NCBI GenBank assembly: GCA_034359265.1
Contig: CP136890.1
Span: 34,514,501 to 34,578,500 of the forward strand
Length of the DNA stretch: 64,000 nt
Reading direction: 5' to 3'
DNA from: Canna indica
Lineage: Eukaryota; Streptophyta; Magnoliopsida; Zingiberales; Cannaceae
Numbering within the stretch: position 1 is the first letter of the stretch; each line of letters starts with the position of its first letter. The notes beneath the pieces are model-generated. The model was not told where the DNA came from. It saw nothing but the letters and a program-made list of their open reading frames with translations, and made no database searches. Below are positions 45,830 to 56,812 of the stretch, piece after piece. Position numbers and translations under genes: made by a program.

Positions 45830-46070
45830 TGTACACCAAACTGATATGTACACAAAATCAAGTAGAAACTGATATTGATAGCAAGTATAGAAACTGATAC
45901 TGATACTGAAAACAAGCATTAACTGATACTACATGAATAGAGTACACCAAACTGATATGTACACAAAATCAAATAGAAACTGATATTGATACTGATAGCA
46001 AGCATTAACTGATACTACATGAATAGAGTACACCAAACTGATATGTACACAAAACCATATAAAAGATTGA
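45830..46070. repeat. Second tandem repeat block
   Basis: A unit holding CTACATGAATAGAGTACACC, CAAACTGATATGTACACAAA and AGAAACTGATATTGATA is present about 2.5 times (near 45805, 45930 and 46015). Confidence 0.75.
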
Positions 46071-46234
46071 ACCGTACACATACAGATAAACTCAGTCGAA
46101 CCACATGAATAATACTAACTAACTAACTGATACACATGAATAGAGTTGAACAATAACACATGAATAACACACATATCAAACTATATAATAGAATAACTTG
46201 AAATTGATATCTCCATCAGACCTTGAAATTAACA

Positions 46235-46440
46235 CATACAGAACAATAATATAAAACAACAATATAAAAGAGAAATATATATAACAGAATTGATTTCTCC
46301 ATACAGAACAATAATATAAAACAACAATATAAAAGAGAAATATATATAACAGAATTGACTTCTCCATACAGAACAACAATATAAAATAGAACATAATAGA
46401 AATATATATAATAGAACAGAACAACATATAACAAAAGAGA
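46235..46440. repeat. Third tandem repeat block, 75-bp unit
   Basis: CTCCATACAGAACAA recurs at 46297 and 46372 within near-identical 75-bp units. The following bases are AT-rich, with ATATATATAACAGAATTGA. Confidence 0.85.
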
Positions 46441-46950
46441 AACATATATCTATCAACAGTAAACCCTAGATCCAGATCTCATGCGTGATCACATTTAAAT
46501 GAACATAGCAAGAACAAATTACAACAAGAACAACACATATAAAACCCTATGTAACAGCTCTGTGTTACAGTTGATGAAAACCCTAGATCTGACCAAATGA
46601 TAGAATAGCAAGAACAACATATATAAAAACTGTAGATCTGACAAATGTAACAACCAATGAAAACCAAAAATGATAGAATAGCAAGAACAGTAAACCCTAG
46701 ATTCAGATATCACAGTTCACACAGAAAACCTTTACATCCAAATCTCGACAATAAACCCAACGAGATCTCACAAATGTCAACAGATGTCAACAAAAAACCT
46801 TTACATCCATATCTCGACATTAAAAAAAGATCAAATATATGTAAAAAGAAGGTTAGATTTACCTTGTGAGGAGAAATGAGAGTTATTTCAACGGGATTAA
46901 GCTTTCGCCGAAGATGTCACCGAAGCTGCCGAGGAGAAGGCGATGTTTTT

Positions 46951-47476
46951 CGCCTTAGAGGTGTTCGAAAGGGATGTGGAGGAGAGGTGGATTTACCTTG
47001 TGAGGAGGGAGAGTTTATTTGGGCAAGATCAAAAGCTTTTGCCGAAGCTGTCGCCGAAGGCGATTTTTTTTCGCTGCAGAGGTGTGTTCGAAAGGGAGGA
47101 GAGGTCGGGACTTGCCCTAACCCGTGATCGCACGAGTTTTGTTCCTTTTTGTGAAACGGGCGAAAGTTTTCATAAATTTTACAAGTTTGCCACCGCCCAT
47201 TTCGGGTAATTTTCGCCTTAGAGGTGTTCGAAAGGGATGTGGAGGAGAGGTGGATTTACCTTGTGAGGAGGGAGAGTTTATTTGGGCAAGATCAAAAGCT
47301 TTTCCCGAAGCTGTCGCCGAAGGCGATTTTTTTTCGCTGCAGAGGTGTGTTCGAAAGGGAGTAGAGGTCGGGACTTGCCCTAACCCGTGATCGCACGAGT
47401 TTTGTTCCTTTTTGTGAAACGGGCGAAAGTTTTCATAAATTTTACAAGTTTGCCACCGCCCATTTCGGGTAATTTT
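46951..47476. repeat. 263-bp tandem duplication near the Harbinger end
   Basis: 46951-47213 and 47214-47476 are direct copies. I see two differences (a G/C at the AGCTTTTSCCGAAG site and a G/T in GGGAGKAGAGG). The unit is GC-richer than its surroundings and lies 176 bp from the right terminus. It probably covers the promoter or leader of the minus-strand element genes. Confidence 0.95.
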
Positions 47477-47655
47477 CGCGAAAACCAAAATTCTACTCCG
47501 AGTAGAATTCTGGTTCATGTACAAAGGGGTGTTTCGCGAAAACCTCATTTCGCAAAAACTCCGACCCGTTTTCATCAACAAATGGGTTTTTGGAGCCGCG
47601 TTTTGGTTTCAAACGAAACCAAAACGCGAAAACACCCCTAACAAACGCAGCCTAA

Positions 47656-48272
47656 GTTCCTCAAGTGTTGATTGCCATGATAGTATTGATGTTTTGAAAA
47701 CTAGTAATTCACAATTGATAATTGAAATTGAGAACTTTAAAAGTGAGAATATTGATTTGAAAAATAAAAATGATGATTTGAAAATTGAATTGAAAAATAT
47801 CTCAAAAGTTTAGATTGAGAATTTGAAAGTAGAAAATATGAAAATCAAAAATGAAAATAGTATGATGAAATCTCAAATGCAAACCTTACATAAATCAATT
47901 AATTAATGATTTGAAAAATGAGGTTGTTTTCTTGAGTAGGAAAACAAGTAGTTTATCACATGTTTCATTTTTTAAAAATCCTGTGAAGAAAAATGTTTCA
48001 TCTAAGAATGCTCATGCTCATCATGCCTCTTATGTCAAGCATTCTAACATTAAATCTCATGTCCATGTTAAAAATGAAAAGAAAAAGTTTCATGGACATT
48101 ATTTTTGTTGTGGTATATATGGTCATGCTATTCATGATTGTGCATTCAAGAAAAATCCAATTGTAGTTAGGATACTTTGGATTCCTAGGCCATCTAACCC
48201 CGAAGGACCCAAAGTCATTTGGGTACCAAAAATTTCATGCTCTTTTGTAGGAGGAGCCACCACACAAGTGTA
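47656..48272 (+). pseudogene. Copia-B gag, C-terminal piece
   Basis: It continues gag after the Harbinger (SSSVDCHDSIDVLKTSNSQL) through an Asn/Lys/Glu-rich coiled-coil-like segment (KSENIDLKNKNDDLKIEL). A zinc knuckle of CCHC type follows (CCGIYGHAIHDC, about 48105-48140), then WIPRPSNPEGPKVIWVPK, and it ends TTQV-stop at 48272. A stop lies at 47811-47813 and two more near 47905. No protease motif follows. Confidence 0.8.
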
Positions 48273-51070
48273 ATGGAAATTAAAGAGTTGAAGTTAACCA
48301 AGAAATTGAAGGAATGATCCTTTCATGGTTGCAACTTCAAAGTGTTCACCTAGACTAGATGTCTTAGGTTTAAGAATTGGCATCTAAATAACTTGGTATC
48401 ATCACCTTTTCTCTACTTGTATATTTGAAGTTGGTGTTTATGATACATGTTTAAAATTGATTGATTTTTCACACTCTTAATATATTCTAAATGATTTTTG
48501 ATTTTTTGATTTCCGGTCTCTTCGGAGACCTAAGTGGCCTATAATGGGCCTAAGCGACCTTGCGGTTCTAAATCGTAGGCTCATTGTGGCCTTTCGGTTT
48601 TCAACCAATAGGAAGGGTTGGAGATCATGTTTTTCATTAATATTACATTTGTGATCTCTTAAACTTTGTTTCAGATTCATGATAACATATTTTGAAACGG
48701 ATTTCAAACTATTTAGCAAAGTGGATTTTGAAAATGATACTTGATTTTTCTCTTTGCTATTTGGTTTCGGTTGTTTGCTAGTAGCTTTAGTTTCATCAAA
48801 TCTACTAATGAAGTCTACTTGCAAGTTGAGAATGTTAATGGAAGACTATGCTATCACGAAGAAAATTGAAAAGTAAAAAGACAAGTTTGGCAAAATTTCT
48901 AAGAATAATGTATGAGTTTAATTTTGTAAAAATCTTTGTATAATAATTGAATATTCATGTTTAATGATGTCTCTATACACATGATTGATGTTGTATGATA
49001 AATATATGAAATTCCATGAGTAGGTGAAATTTTGATAACTTAGACAATTTCATGATATCTTGATTGAATGAAATTTGTTCTAGGTTGAAATTCATATTAG
49101 AGATCTCATTTTGAGTTAGTGGTTAGCAAACATGTTTAGATACACACATGACATGATTCTAGGTGTTTAAACTTGAAAATTTATGTGTATATGAACAATG
49201 TGATAACTAGATCATTTTAGGGAACTAGCTTAAGCTTGGAAAAGTTTGACACAAGTCAACAAATCGACTTGGACACTTCATTTTAAGTACATACTTCATA
49301 AACATGTTTAGGAATAGGTACGACATGTTTCCATGAACTTAGAATGAGAAATTCATATGGATATGGATAAAATGACATAGAGGTCATTTCATGATAACCT
49401 CTTTTGAACTAAGTTGATTCAAGTCAACAAATTGACTTAGATGTCTCATTTTCAATCCATATTTGAGGAACATGTTTAGATTTACTCATGTTAGGTATCC
49501 ATAGGTTTAAGTTTGAAAAAAAAACCATGAGTAAGTGATAATATTGAAACTTCGAAAGTTTCATGATAACTAGCTTAGTTTTGAATGAAACCATGCTAGG
49601 TTGATATCTTGACTTAAGGATATAATTTTTATTTCAAACTTGACATACACTATTTACATGACCATTATGTGGTGTCATAAAAGTTTGAATGAAAGCTGAA
49701 AACTTTTTGAAAATAACTAAAAATTACGGAAATATCATTGAAAATTCAGCATTTTTAGTTATTTCTAGAAAAATATAGAAAAATCATTTTTAACTGATTC
49801 TTGAAACTGCAACTTCATTAAAAAATCTAGTTTCTTCTGTAAAAATTTCATTTGAAGTTGGATTTCAAAAATGCAAAGTATCATCCTCTTGAAATATCAA
49901 TCTTTCCGATACTTTGATTTTTCGTCGAAAACTTCGAATGAAAGTTTGTGCATACTATTTTGATTCCATTTCCAATATCGTTCTCACTATTCTTTGAGTG
50001 AAATCATTTCTAAAAATGATTTTGATATCTTGAGCGATATCTTGAAAAAATGAGCTTTTGGTTGAAATTGAGATCGATTGAAAAATGGACTATGAAAATT
50101 CATTTTGAGTTCAAACTTGACACATGCATTTCAAATGACCATTAAGCGATATCTGGAAAGTTTGAATAAAAAATGATAAACTTTCGGAAAAACACCTGAA
50201 ATTTATGAAAATGCCCCTAGACTTTCAAGAATTTTATTATTTTATAGGAAATTGATTTTTGACTGATTCTTGAACCTGTAGATTCCTTGAAAAAACTAGT
50301 TTGTCCAGTTAAAGTTTCAAAAAATTTATTCAAAAATATGATTTTGTATGGATTTAAAAGTTTAATTTTTGAAAACTTAACGTAGACTTTAACCTATGTC
50401 AAAAATTGACTTAGAAACCTCATTTTCAGCCCAAACTTGATTCATATACATAGATTCACTCATGTTTGATGTCTAGATGCCTAAGATAGTAAAAACATGA
50501 GTAGATAGCAAAATTTGATACTTAGTCATTTTCATGCTTTCATGCCTACTTTGAATGAAATCGTGCTAAGTTTATATTTTGATCAAATGACATTAGTTTT
50601 ACCTCAAACTTGATATACATGCTTTAAATGACCATATCTTAGTATTTTAAAAGTTTGAATGAAATCTAAAAATGTCATAAAAAATATATGCTATTCACGA
50701 AAATATCCAAACTTGAGTGCATACATGATGCTAAGTAAAAGATTTTATTTATCATTTCACGATATCATGTATGACTTAGTCTCATATCAAATATTTGTTT
50801 TTCATCCCTTTGGTTGAGATTTTCATGTTTCATGAAAAATATTTTTAGAGTCTCAACTTTGACTAGATTGACTTTTCTTGCCCTTTTTTGATTGATATCA
50901 AAAGAGGGAGAAAAATATAGGTAAAGGGAAAGAAAATATAGGAAAACCATGCATATAGATAGGGAGAGTTCTATTATATAGATATGCATGTTGATAGGGG
51001 AGAAATCTCATGTTTGATATCCTTTGTGCTTTAACATATATATATTTTCTTAAGAATGTTTGTCATCATC
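48273..51070 (+). repeat. Copia-B 3' non-coding internal region with degenerate repeats
   Basis: This 2.8-kb stretch holds no pol or other gene. From about 48950 it is built of diverged repeats of about 170-190 bp. The phrases AAGTCAACAAATYGACTTAG (about 49251 and 49418; weaker near 49600 and 50395), AACATGTTTAGA-TACTCATG and TTTGAATGAAA recur in the same order. Such large non-coding internals are typical of LARD-like or other non-autonomous LTR elements. Confidence 0.6.
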
Positions 51071-51084
51071 AAAAAGAGAGAGAT
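51071..51084 (+). other. Copia-B polypurine tract
   Basis: AAAAAGAGAGAGAT lies directly before the 3' LTR start TGTTGGC. Confidence 0.85.
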
Positions 51085-53168
51085 TGTTGGCTTAAGATTT
51101 TCAACCTTATTCTTAATCTCGATTTTGATGATAACAAACATGAAACTAATGATCTCATGAAGAGTTTCTTTCAGGTTCCATATCGGTTAGCGCACGACGT
51201 CCTCGATCGAAATATCGGAGAAATCGGAAATTCAGAAGGACGTTGGTCGAATTCATCGGGAAGATAGAATCTAGGTTTATGGTGTCTAGTTTATGTTGTA
51301 AATCCTCATGATGATGCATAAGAACCCAAATACCATCCCCGAATAGGGATGTCCATTCGGTTCAACCCGAACCGAACCGAACCAAAATTCACCAAACTAA
51401 TTTTTTTTTATACCCGAATTTCAACCCGAACTCGAACCGAATTATGCCTAAACCGATTTAACCCGAACTGAAATTATTCGGTTCGATTCAATTTTCAACC
51501 CGAAAACCAAAATTTTAATTAATTCGGTTAAAAATTAAAAATTAAAAATTATTTCCTAACACTCATTTACTTATCTATATTAAAAATTTTAAAAAATATA
51601 TTATTTTTTAATTAATTCAATTTTTGATTCGGGTCGGTTCCCGAATTCCAGGAACCGAATCCGAACCAAAACTCAAATTTGGTTCGGTTCGGGTCAAGAA
51701 CCGAACCAGTAATCGTTGAAACTGAACCAAACCAAAAAATTCAATTCGGTTTTTTGGTTCGGTTCGGGTTGAACCGAACACTAGACACCCCTATTTTACC
51801 CCGAATCCCAAAACATGAAAACTCGGAAATCGTTTTGAAACTCACTAAGCCTAGGGAACTCCTTGGAGGGCTATATGACCTAGATACTTTATTGGCATAA
51901 AAAGTAGCGGTAATTGTTCCTTGGGTCAAAACTAGATAATGAGGTATTTTAAAGAAATTTTTGGAAGCCTTTAGCATACCCATATTTGACCCGGGTGATT
52001 AGGAAATTTCCGTTTTCGGAAAATTTGTACTAGACCCCAAAAACTAGATTTTGATTATTAAGGATTTTGATTTTTTAGATATTTTTATTGAATCCAAATG
52101 GAGGGTAATCCTTATATAACATTTATGTTTTAAAGTTTATCAACTTAAATTTAATAAATGTTATATAAGTAGACTTAACGAAGACGGAACCCAAACAAGC
52201 AAAGAAAACCAAGCAAACTAGCTGTCTGCCCAGTTTGTCTAGTTTTCAATCGACCGGTCAGTCGACTGACCGAAGCCAAAATCGGGCAGTGTGTGCGTCG
52301 GTCGACCGAATAGGGCGATTAATTCACAGAGAGCCAGCAGTCGCTGGGCGGCGACCGGTCGGTCGATCGATGATCGACCGGCAAGCGATCGAACGGCGGA
52401 AACGGCTAGTTTTCCGCCCGTTGAGCCGCCTGTTTCATTCCATTTCTTCTTGGCTCTATAAATACACAAGCCTAAGCCTTCCTTAGACAATTTTTTATCA
52501 CTCCTAACCTTTATTGAGCCATCATTGATCAATTTCAAGCTTTAATTGAGCCACTTCTTAGAGAAATCCTAGTTTGATCTTTCATTCCTTAAGTTTGCCT
52601 TCAAACTTGACTTGATTCATCATCAAGGCATCAAGAGGAGCTAGGATTCATCTTGTTTGAGAGCTAAGTTTACCTTGTTTATTATTTGCTCTCATTATTG
52701 TTGTATTTTTGTGTTTATTTCATTGTATTTTGATTTTGTGTAAACCTAGAGTGCTAGGTTGATTGAGTTGTATCCTTGGTGTATAAGGTGTAAAGCCACT
52801 TGTGTAAACGTAGTTTACTAGGATTAGTTGAGTTGTCCCTTAGGGTTGAGGTGGAAGAGTGCTCTCGGAAAGAAGGCAGAGACTTCCGGGTGTGGAAGTG
52901 CCTTAGGTGGAGAGTGAGACTCTTCGAGTCAAAGTTCTATGTGTAAGGGAATCAATTTAATCTAATAAACTTAGTTTGGAAATCCTAAGCGGGGTGCTTA
53001 GGTAGTGGAGTAGGCATTGGGGCCGAACCACTATAAATCTCTGTGTTAGCATTATTTTCTTTGTTTGTGCTTAATTGGTTTATTTATGCTTCCGCATCTA
53101 ATCGATAAATTGTGATTTGCCTAAATAAGTTAACAAACGATTAAAATCGAAATTAGGCGACAAGTTTA
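51085..53168 (+). repeat. Copia-B 3' LTR, MITE-interrupted and end-truncated
   Basis: It aligns with the 5' LTR from its first base to GCGACAAGTTTA at 53168, then stops. The last 65 bp of the LTR (15800-15864 in the 5' copy) are missing. A MITE occupies 51345-51798. A TATA box TATAAATA is at 52457-52464. Several shared palindromes (about 52245-52400) are partly deleted relative to the 5' LTR. Confidence 0.9.
51345..51798. mobile_element. hAT-type MITE in the Copia-B 3' LTR (454 bp)
   Basis: It is flanked by an exact 8-bp duplication CCCCGAAT (51337-51344 and 51799-51806). The 5' LTR has the empty site, with a single CCCCGAAT near 14399. The ends read AGGGATGTCC...TTCGGTTCAACCCGAACC on the left against, from the right, TAGGGGTGTC...TTCGGTTCAACCCGAACC. 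The interior is full of GGTTCGGTTC motifs in both orientations. Confidence 0.95.
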
Positions 53169-53209
53169 GATTTCCTAATATAATATAAAATCCTTGCATT
53201 CAAAACACT
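53169..53209 (-). pseudogene. Copia-A gag fragment at the Copia-B junction
   Basis: On the minus strand, with the Gypsy-C solo LTR removed, the peptide VQCFECKDF reads on from the gag at 55726. This is the start of a CCHC zinc knuckle. It runs into the truncated Copia-B LTR end at 53168, so the rest of gag, protease and the integrase core are missing. Confidence 0.6.
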
Positions 53210-55720
53210 TGTAAGACCTGGAAAAATTTCCTAATATAAAATCTATTTTGGTGCAGTGCGCCGGGTCCGGGGGTAGTCGAATCAAGCCTTAGGATCGCCT
53301 CGAGTGAAAAGGTATGACTCAATTAATTATTCATGGAATCTATTTGGGTGATTAGCTTTCCTTTTATGAAATCATGTCTTAAATTAAGTTAACTCGAGTC
53401 ATATTATGGTTTGAGTCGGAACCCAAGTTGAGTTCGGGTTTAGTCGAGGTTTGAGTGCGAGTTAAGTGAGTCAAGATGCCTTAATTGGAAAGCTAGATGA
53501 GGGATTAAAACCCTCATCTTGCAGCCGTGCAGCTCATCGATTGAGCCGCACAAGGCTACCTAAGGGGAGAGAGGAAGAGGAGCAAGGTGAAGATTGGGGC
53601 TTGGATCGATCCGGGTTTCGCGTCGTCGCTGGAAAAATTTCAAGTCGTCGTCACCCGGTCCTTGTTTCTCTGCAATCTAGATGAGTGGTTAAGTTTTGAA
53701 GCTTGGGGGAGGCGGGTGGCCGAACCCTAGATGAGATAGGTTGAGTTCTCGCAATCTTTCTGACGAATCTTGATTTCAATGATGTATGTTCACTGTTTTA
53801 TGAAATTTCTTGTCGGAATTCGTTGTTTCTTCGTCGATTTGCAAGTTTTTAGGGTTGCCGAGTCATGGGAAAAGAGGAAAGGTCATGCCAAAATTTTCTC
53901 CGATTCCCTTGACGGCAAGAAAGCCCTTATGTGACCTTAGATTAAGGTTTAATGTAGTTCCACTTGTATATCTCTCACATTATGAAGCATGCCTTCCCTA
54001 GGAATCCCTTGGAATGGCCGAATGAACCCTATAACTCATGAAGAGGGTTCGGCCAAGGGTGAGGGAAGAGTAGATTAGTTCATTAGCATTTAAATTATAT
54101 TCGGAATTGAAGAGGTAGAAGTATAGCTAGAGTCTGCTCCCTCTTCTCCTACCATAAGGGTCATGGCCAAGCAAGGTCTTCCTTGCTCATGGTTCGGCCA
54201 AGGCTAGGGAGGGGAGAAGAGATTAGCTTTAGATGGAAATTTCATGACTATAAGGATCATACATAGAGATATGACAATACTTAGGAAGAACACCAAACAT
54301 AGCAATTAGCTTGATTGATTTAAAATTGTAGGAATGCTAGTCTTGTAACCATCGTTAGCATTAGATCTTTAAACTTTGAATGTTGAAATTATTACCATGT
54401 TTTGTATTTCCTACATGTTATTTGAATTCATTACTACCTTGCCATGCTGGATAGTTGTTCCTTATTGTGCTAAAATTTCTAAGGTAGTGTAAGGTTGTTA
54501 TATATATACATTGTGGCCATATATGATGAAGGTATAATATTTGAATATTTTCCTTTGAATTATACATGCTGCCCTAAATGTTCCTCACCCAAAGGCAGTG
54601 TAGGAGGTTAGGTAACATGTAAGGTGTCACTAGACGTTCATTGCACTTATATGGAAACTTAGTTAGGAGACGATAACACTTCTTTGACTTCTTGTATATT
54701 TTTGGAAACTTAGAACTCGTAGGTGTTCATATCTTAAAAGGGCGGCATAAATTGTCGACCCTGTAGCCGGATTAAGGCCAGATACGGACAAAGGTCCAAG
54801 GTGTATATATGGAAACCCTAGGATATTGATTGTGTGATGTGTTTGAGATGGTCCGCCGACGAGCGTGGAGGCTAGAAATGACCAATGCTCAGCTCGGCCA
54901 GTATTGGGTCGAGAGGTGCGCTAGCGGGCTTGCTAGGTGCCAGACCCCAGTTGGGTGGGACTAGCTATCCTTACCCCAGACGGTGTTCGAAGACTAGTGG
55001 ACCATCCTAGTCGACGGCCCGAGATTGTTTGCTTACATCTTGAGATGATGTGGCCGATGGCCAGTATGATACTACCTGATATGGTAGGGACGGCTGTAGC
55101 CGGGATTGTTTCTATAAGTAGGCCCAAGGGTCGGATGCCGAAGGCTTGATAAGCCGAGATGGCAGGTTATCATGTTCAGTTGATACGGATGAACCCGTTG
55201 GGGGTCAGTAATCGCATTAGAAATAAATTTTACCTCCTTGTACATTTCTTTTATTGCCCTGTATGATATATATGCATGACTGAGGCTTGTGTGGAGGTTC
55301 GTTTGAGCCACTCACTGAGTACCAAGTGGACTCACAGTTTCTTTCTATTTTGCAGAGCATGAGCAGTAGTTTGGTATGTCGACATGGTGCAGTATGTGGG
55401 CGGGAGGCGGTGCCATATCTCGTAGCGGCGTCCTTGAGTCTTAGACTAGTGCTTAGTTATGTTGGTTTTATTTCTACATTGACATTTGAAATTGAAAAAG
55501 GATTGTAAAACTTGTTATTTGAACATTTGGTTATTTGATGTTGATGTTCCTTCGTGTTTTGGAAAAACTTATAGATTGTGACTTGAAAACTTTTTATAAA
55601 GTATGTTGAATTTTCTTTCATTTGTTATGTCTTGGTTTTCATAATGTCGGTGTAGATAGTAGGCTACAGGGCAGTATATAGGCCCTGGCCGGTCACACTA
55701 CCCTCAGTTGCGGTGTGACA
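53210..55720 (+). mobile_element. Gypsy-C: solo LTR (2511 bp)
   Basis: It begins TGTAAGACCTGG and ends TTGCGGTGTGACA. It is flanked by an exact 5-bp duplication ACACT (53205-53209 and 55721-55725) and has no internal region. It is related to the Gypsy-A LTR (shared GGTGCAGTGCGCCGG...AGTCGAATC and AGCAAGGTCTTCCTTGCT hairpin at 54170-54187). It is inserted in Copia-A gag and must once have been a full element. Confidence 0.95.
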
Positions 55721-55725
55721 ACACT

Positions 55726-56414
55726 GAACTCTTTTGTTACTAGAATTACCTGCAGTTGAGGATATCTAGAAGCAACCATAGCTGTCTCCATGGAGAAAGA
55801 GGCATCCATAGCAGCTTGACTACCCAACTGAGTTTCCTCACGTAAAACTTCTGATATGACCACATCCAGATCAGGCATTGTCTCTCTGTTGAGAATGCTA
55901 GCCCTGAGAGATTCAAACTCGGGTATGAGCTTCATGAGAAATTGGACAATTCTTGTTTTCTTCTGTTCAACCATAACTTCCTTGAGGCCAGCAGCAGATA
56001 GTGATCCTCCCAGATTCTTGATCCTGTTCACCCCACATTGTAAGCATAATAGAATAAAAACTACAAACATCCTTCTCACCTTGTTTGCATTTCACAAGAG
56101 AATGCTCCAACTCAAACTCTCTTGCCAAATTTCTTTGTGTAGATGGTTTGCAAGTGACTCCACATCTTTGATGCATACTTAAACGAACGGAGCCCCATGA
56201 CAACCTCAACACAAATAGAATTGAGGATCCAAGTTATGACTTTGGCATTATTTGATCTCCATACATCCAACTCCTTGTCATTTGTGAGTTGTTTTGTTGA
56301 ACCATCTAGCATTCCGAATAGGTACTTGCCTTGAACAAAAACCCTAAAGTAAAATTCCCAAATTTGAAAATTCTTGCCATCAAATTTGGTTGAGAGTAGG
56401 CCACGAGAATCCAT
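55726..56414 (-). pseudogene. Copia-A gag
   Basis: It starts at 56414 with MDSRGLLSTKFDGKNFQIWE, the usual opening of plant copia gag. WRSNNAKVITWILNSI, KMWSHLQTIYTKK, FELEHSLVKCKQGEKDV, IVQFLMKLIPEFESLRASIL and QLQVILVTKEFSV follow, spread over three frames with stops. It is cut by Gypsy-C at 55725. Confidence 0.85.
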
Positions 56415-56528
56415 TGACTTTCAGATTGATTGAAGACATAATAAGCACAAAATATCGGAGGGGAATAAAATAGCAAAGATGTGACAGAATCAGAGTTACG
56501 AATAGGGATAATCGGAAAAAAAATTCTA

Positions 56529-56542
56529 GGCTCTAGATACCA
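56529..56542 (-). other. Copia-A primer-binding site
   Basis: The minus strand reads TGGTATCTAGAGCC immediately after the 5' LTR, close to the initiator tRNA-Met complement. Confidence 0.85.
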
Positions 56543-56812
56543 TAATAAAATCAGAGAGATTTAACGTATAGAGAAGAATAAGAATAATCAGAGAATATTT
56601 TCTCAATGGAATTCAATGAATATTATCTATACAATCATGCTCAATATATACACTAATGCAACTAGCAATCGGCCTATAATTAGTCCTACCATCTCTCCTA
56701 CATTATAGTGTCTTTATTAGGAGAATATTCCTACATTATCTGGTCTTTATTAGGAGAATATTTATTATAATAACAACCCTAAATTATGGCAGAATATCAC
56801 TAGCAGTTAATA
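56543..56812 (-). repeat. Copia-A 5' LTR (270 bp)
   Basis: In element orientation it begins TATTAACTGCTAGTG and ends CTCTGATTTTATTA. It matches the 3' LTR with scattered differences and an extra TCCTACATTATCTGGTC-type insertion between the two TTTATTAGGAGAATATT repeats. Confidence 0.9.

Larger units (their letters stand above)
19953..47652 (-). mobile_element. PIF/Harbinger transposon carrying two Gypsy insertions
   Basis: The left end GGGCGTGTTTGTT and, read inward, the right end GGCTGCGTTTGTT form imperfect inverted repeats. They are flanked by the 3-bp target TAA (19950-19952 and 47653-47655), the PIF/Harbinger preference. Removing the block restores the Copia-B gag frame (KANLSSSSVD), which proves the boundaries. 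Minus-strand genes in order are a Myb/SANT-like protein (45110-44202), a DDE transposase (44035-25772) and a GRF-type zinc-finger ORF (25682-25266). Without Gypsy-A and Gypsy-B the element would be about 6.9 kb. Confidence 0.9.
14136..53168 (+). mobile_element. Copia-B: gag-only LTR retrotransposon hosting further insertions
   Basis: The 5' LTR is 14136-15864 and the 3' LTR 51085-53168. Both start TGTTGGCTTAAGATTTTC. A primer-binding site follows the 5' LTR and a polypurine tract precedes the 3' LTR. Internally only gag was found, in three pieces (15933-16071, 19243-19952, 47656-48272) that join in frame when the hAT and Harbinger inserts are removed, followed by 2.8 kb of non-coding repeats. 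With no protease, integrase or reverse transcriptase it must have moved using enzymes from another element. It sits in the integrase of Copia-A. The left target site is GTTTG (14131-14135); the right one is lost with the LTR end. Confidence 0.85.
11778..56812 (-). mobile_element. Copia-A: Ty1/copia LTR retrotransposon split by nested insertions
   Basis: Two related LTRs, 11778-12036 and 56543-56812, bracket a minus-strand copia element. From its 5' end the order is 5' LTR, primer-binding site, gag, (deleted protease and integrase core), integrase C-terminus, reverse transcriptase, RNase H, polypurine tract and 3' LTR. The flanks ATTCA (11773-11777) and GTTCA (56813-56817) are an imperfect 5-bp target duplication within LINE sequence. 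Inserted in it are Copia-B with all its contents and the Gypsy-C solo LTR. Confidence 0.85.

Noticed and set aside
46876..47581. Overlapping frames on both strands over the 263-bp duplication
   Set aside because: They are kept open only by duplication of the same unit. No domain is present and the frame changes between copies.
53210..55720. Gypsy-C as the missing second LTR of Gypsy-A
   Set aside because: It has its own exact ACACT target duplication, is in the opposite orientation, and lies in a different host element.
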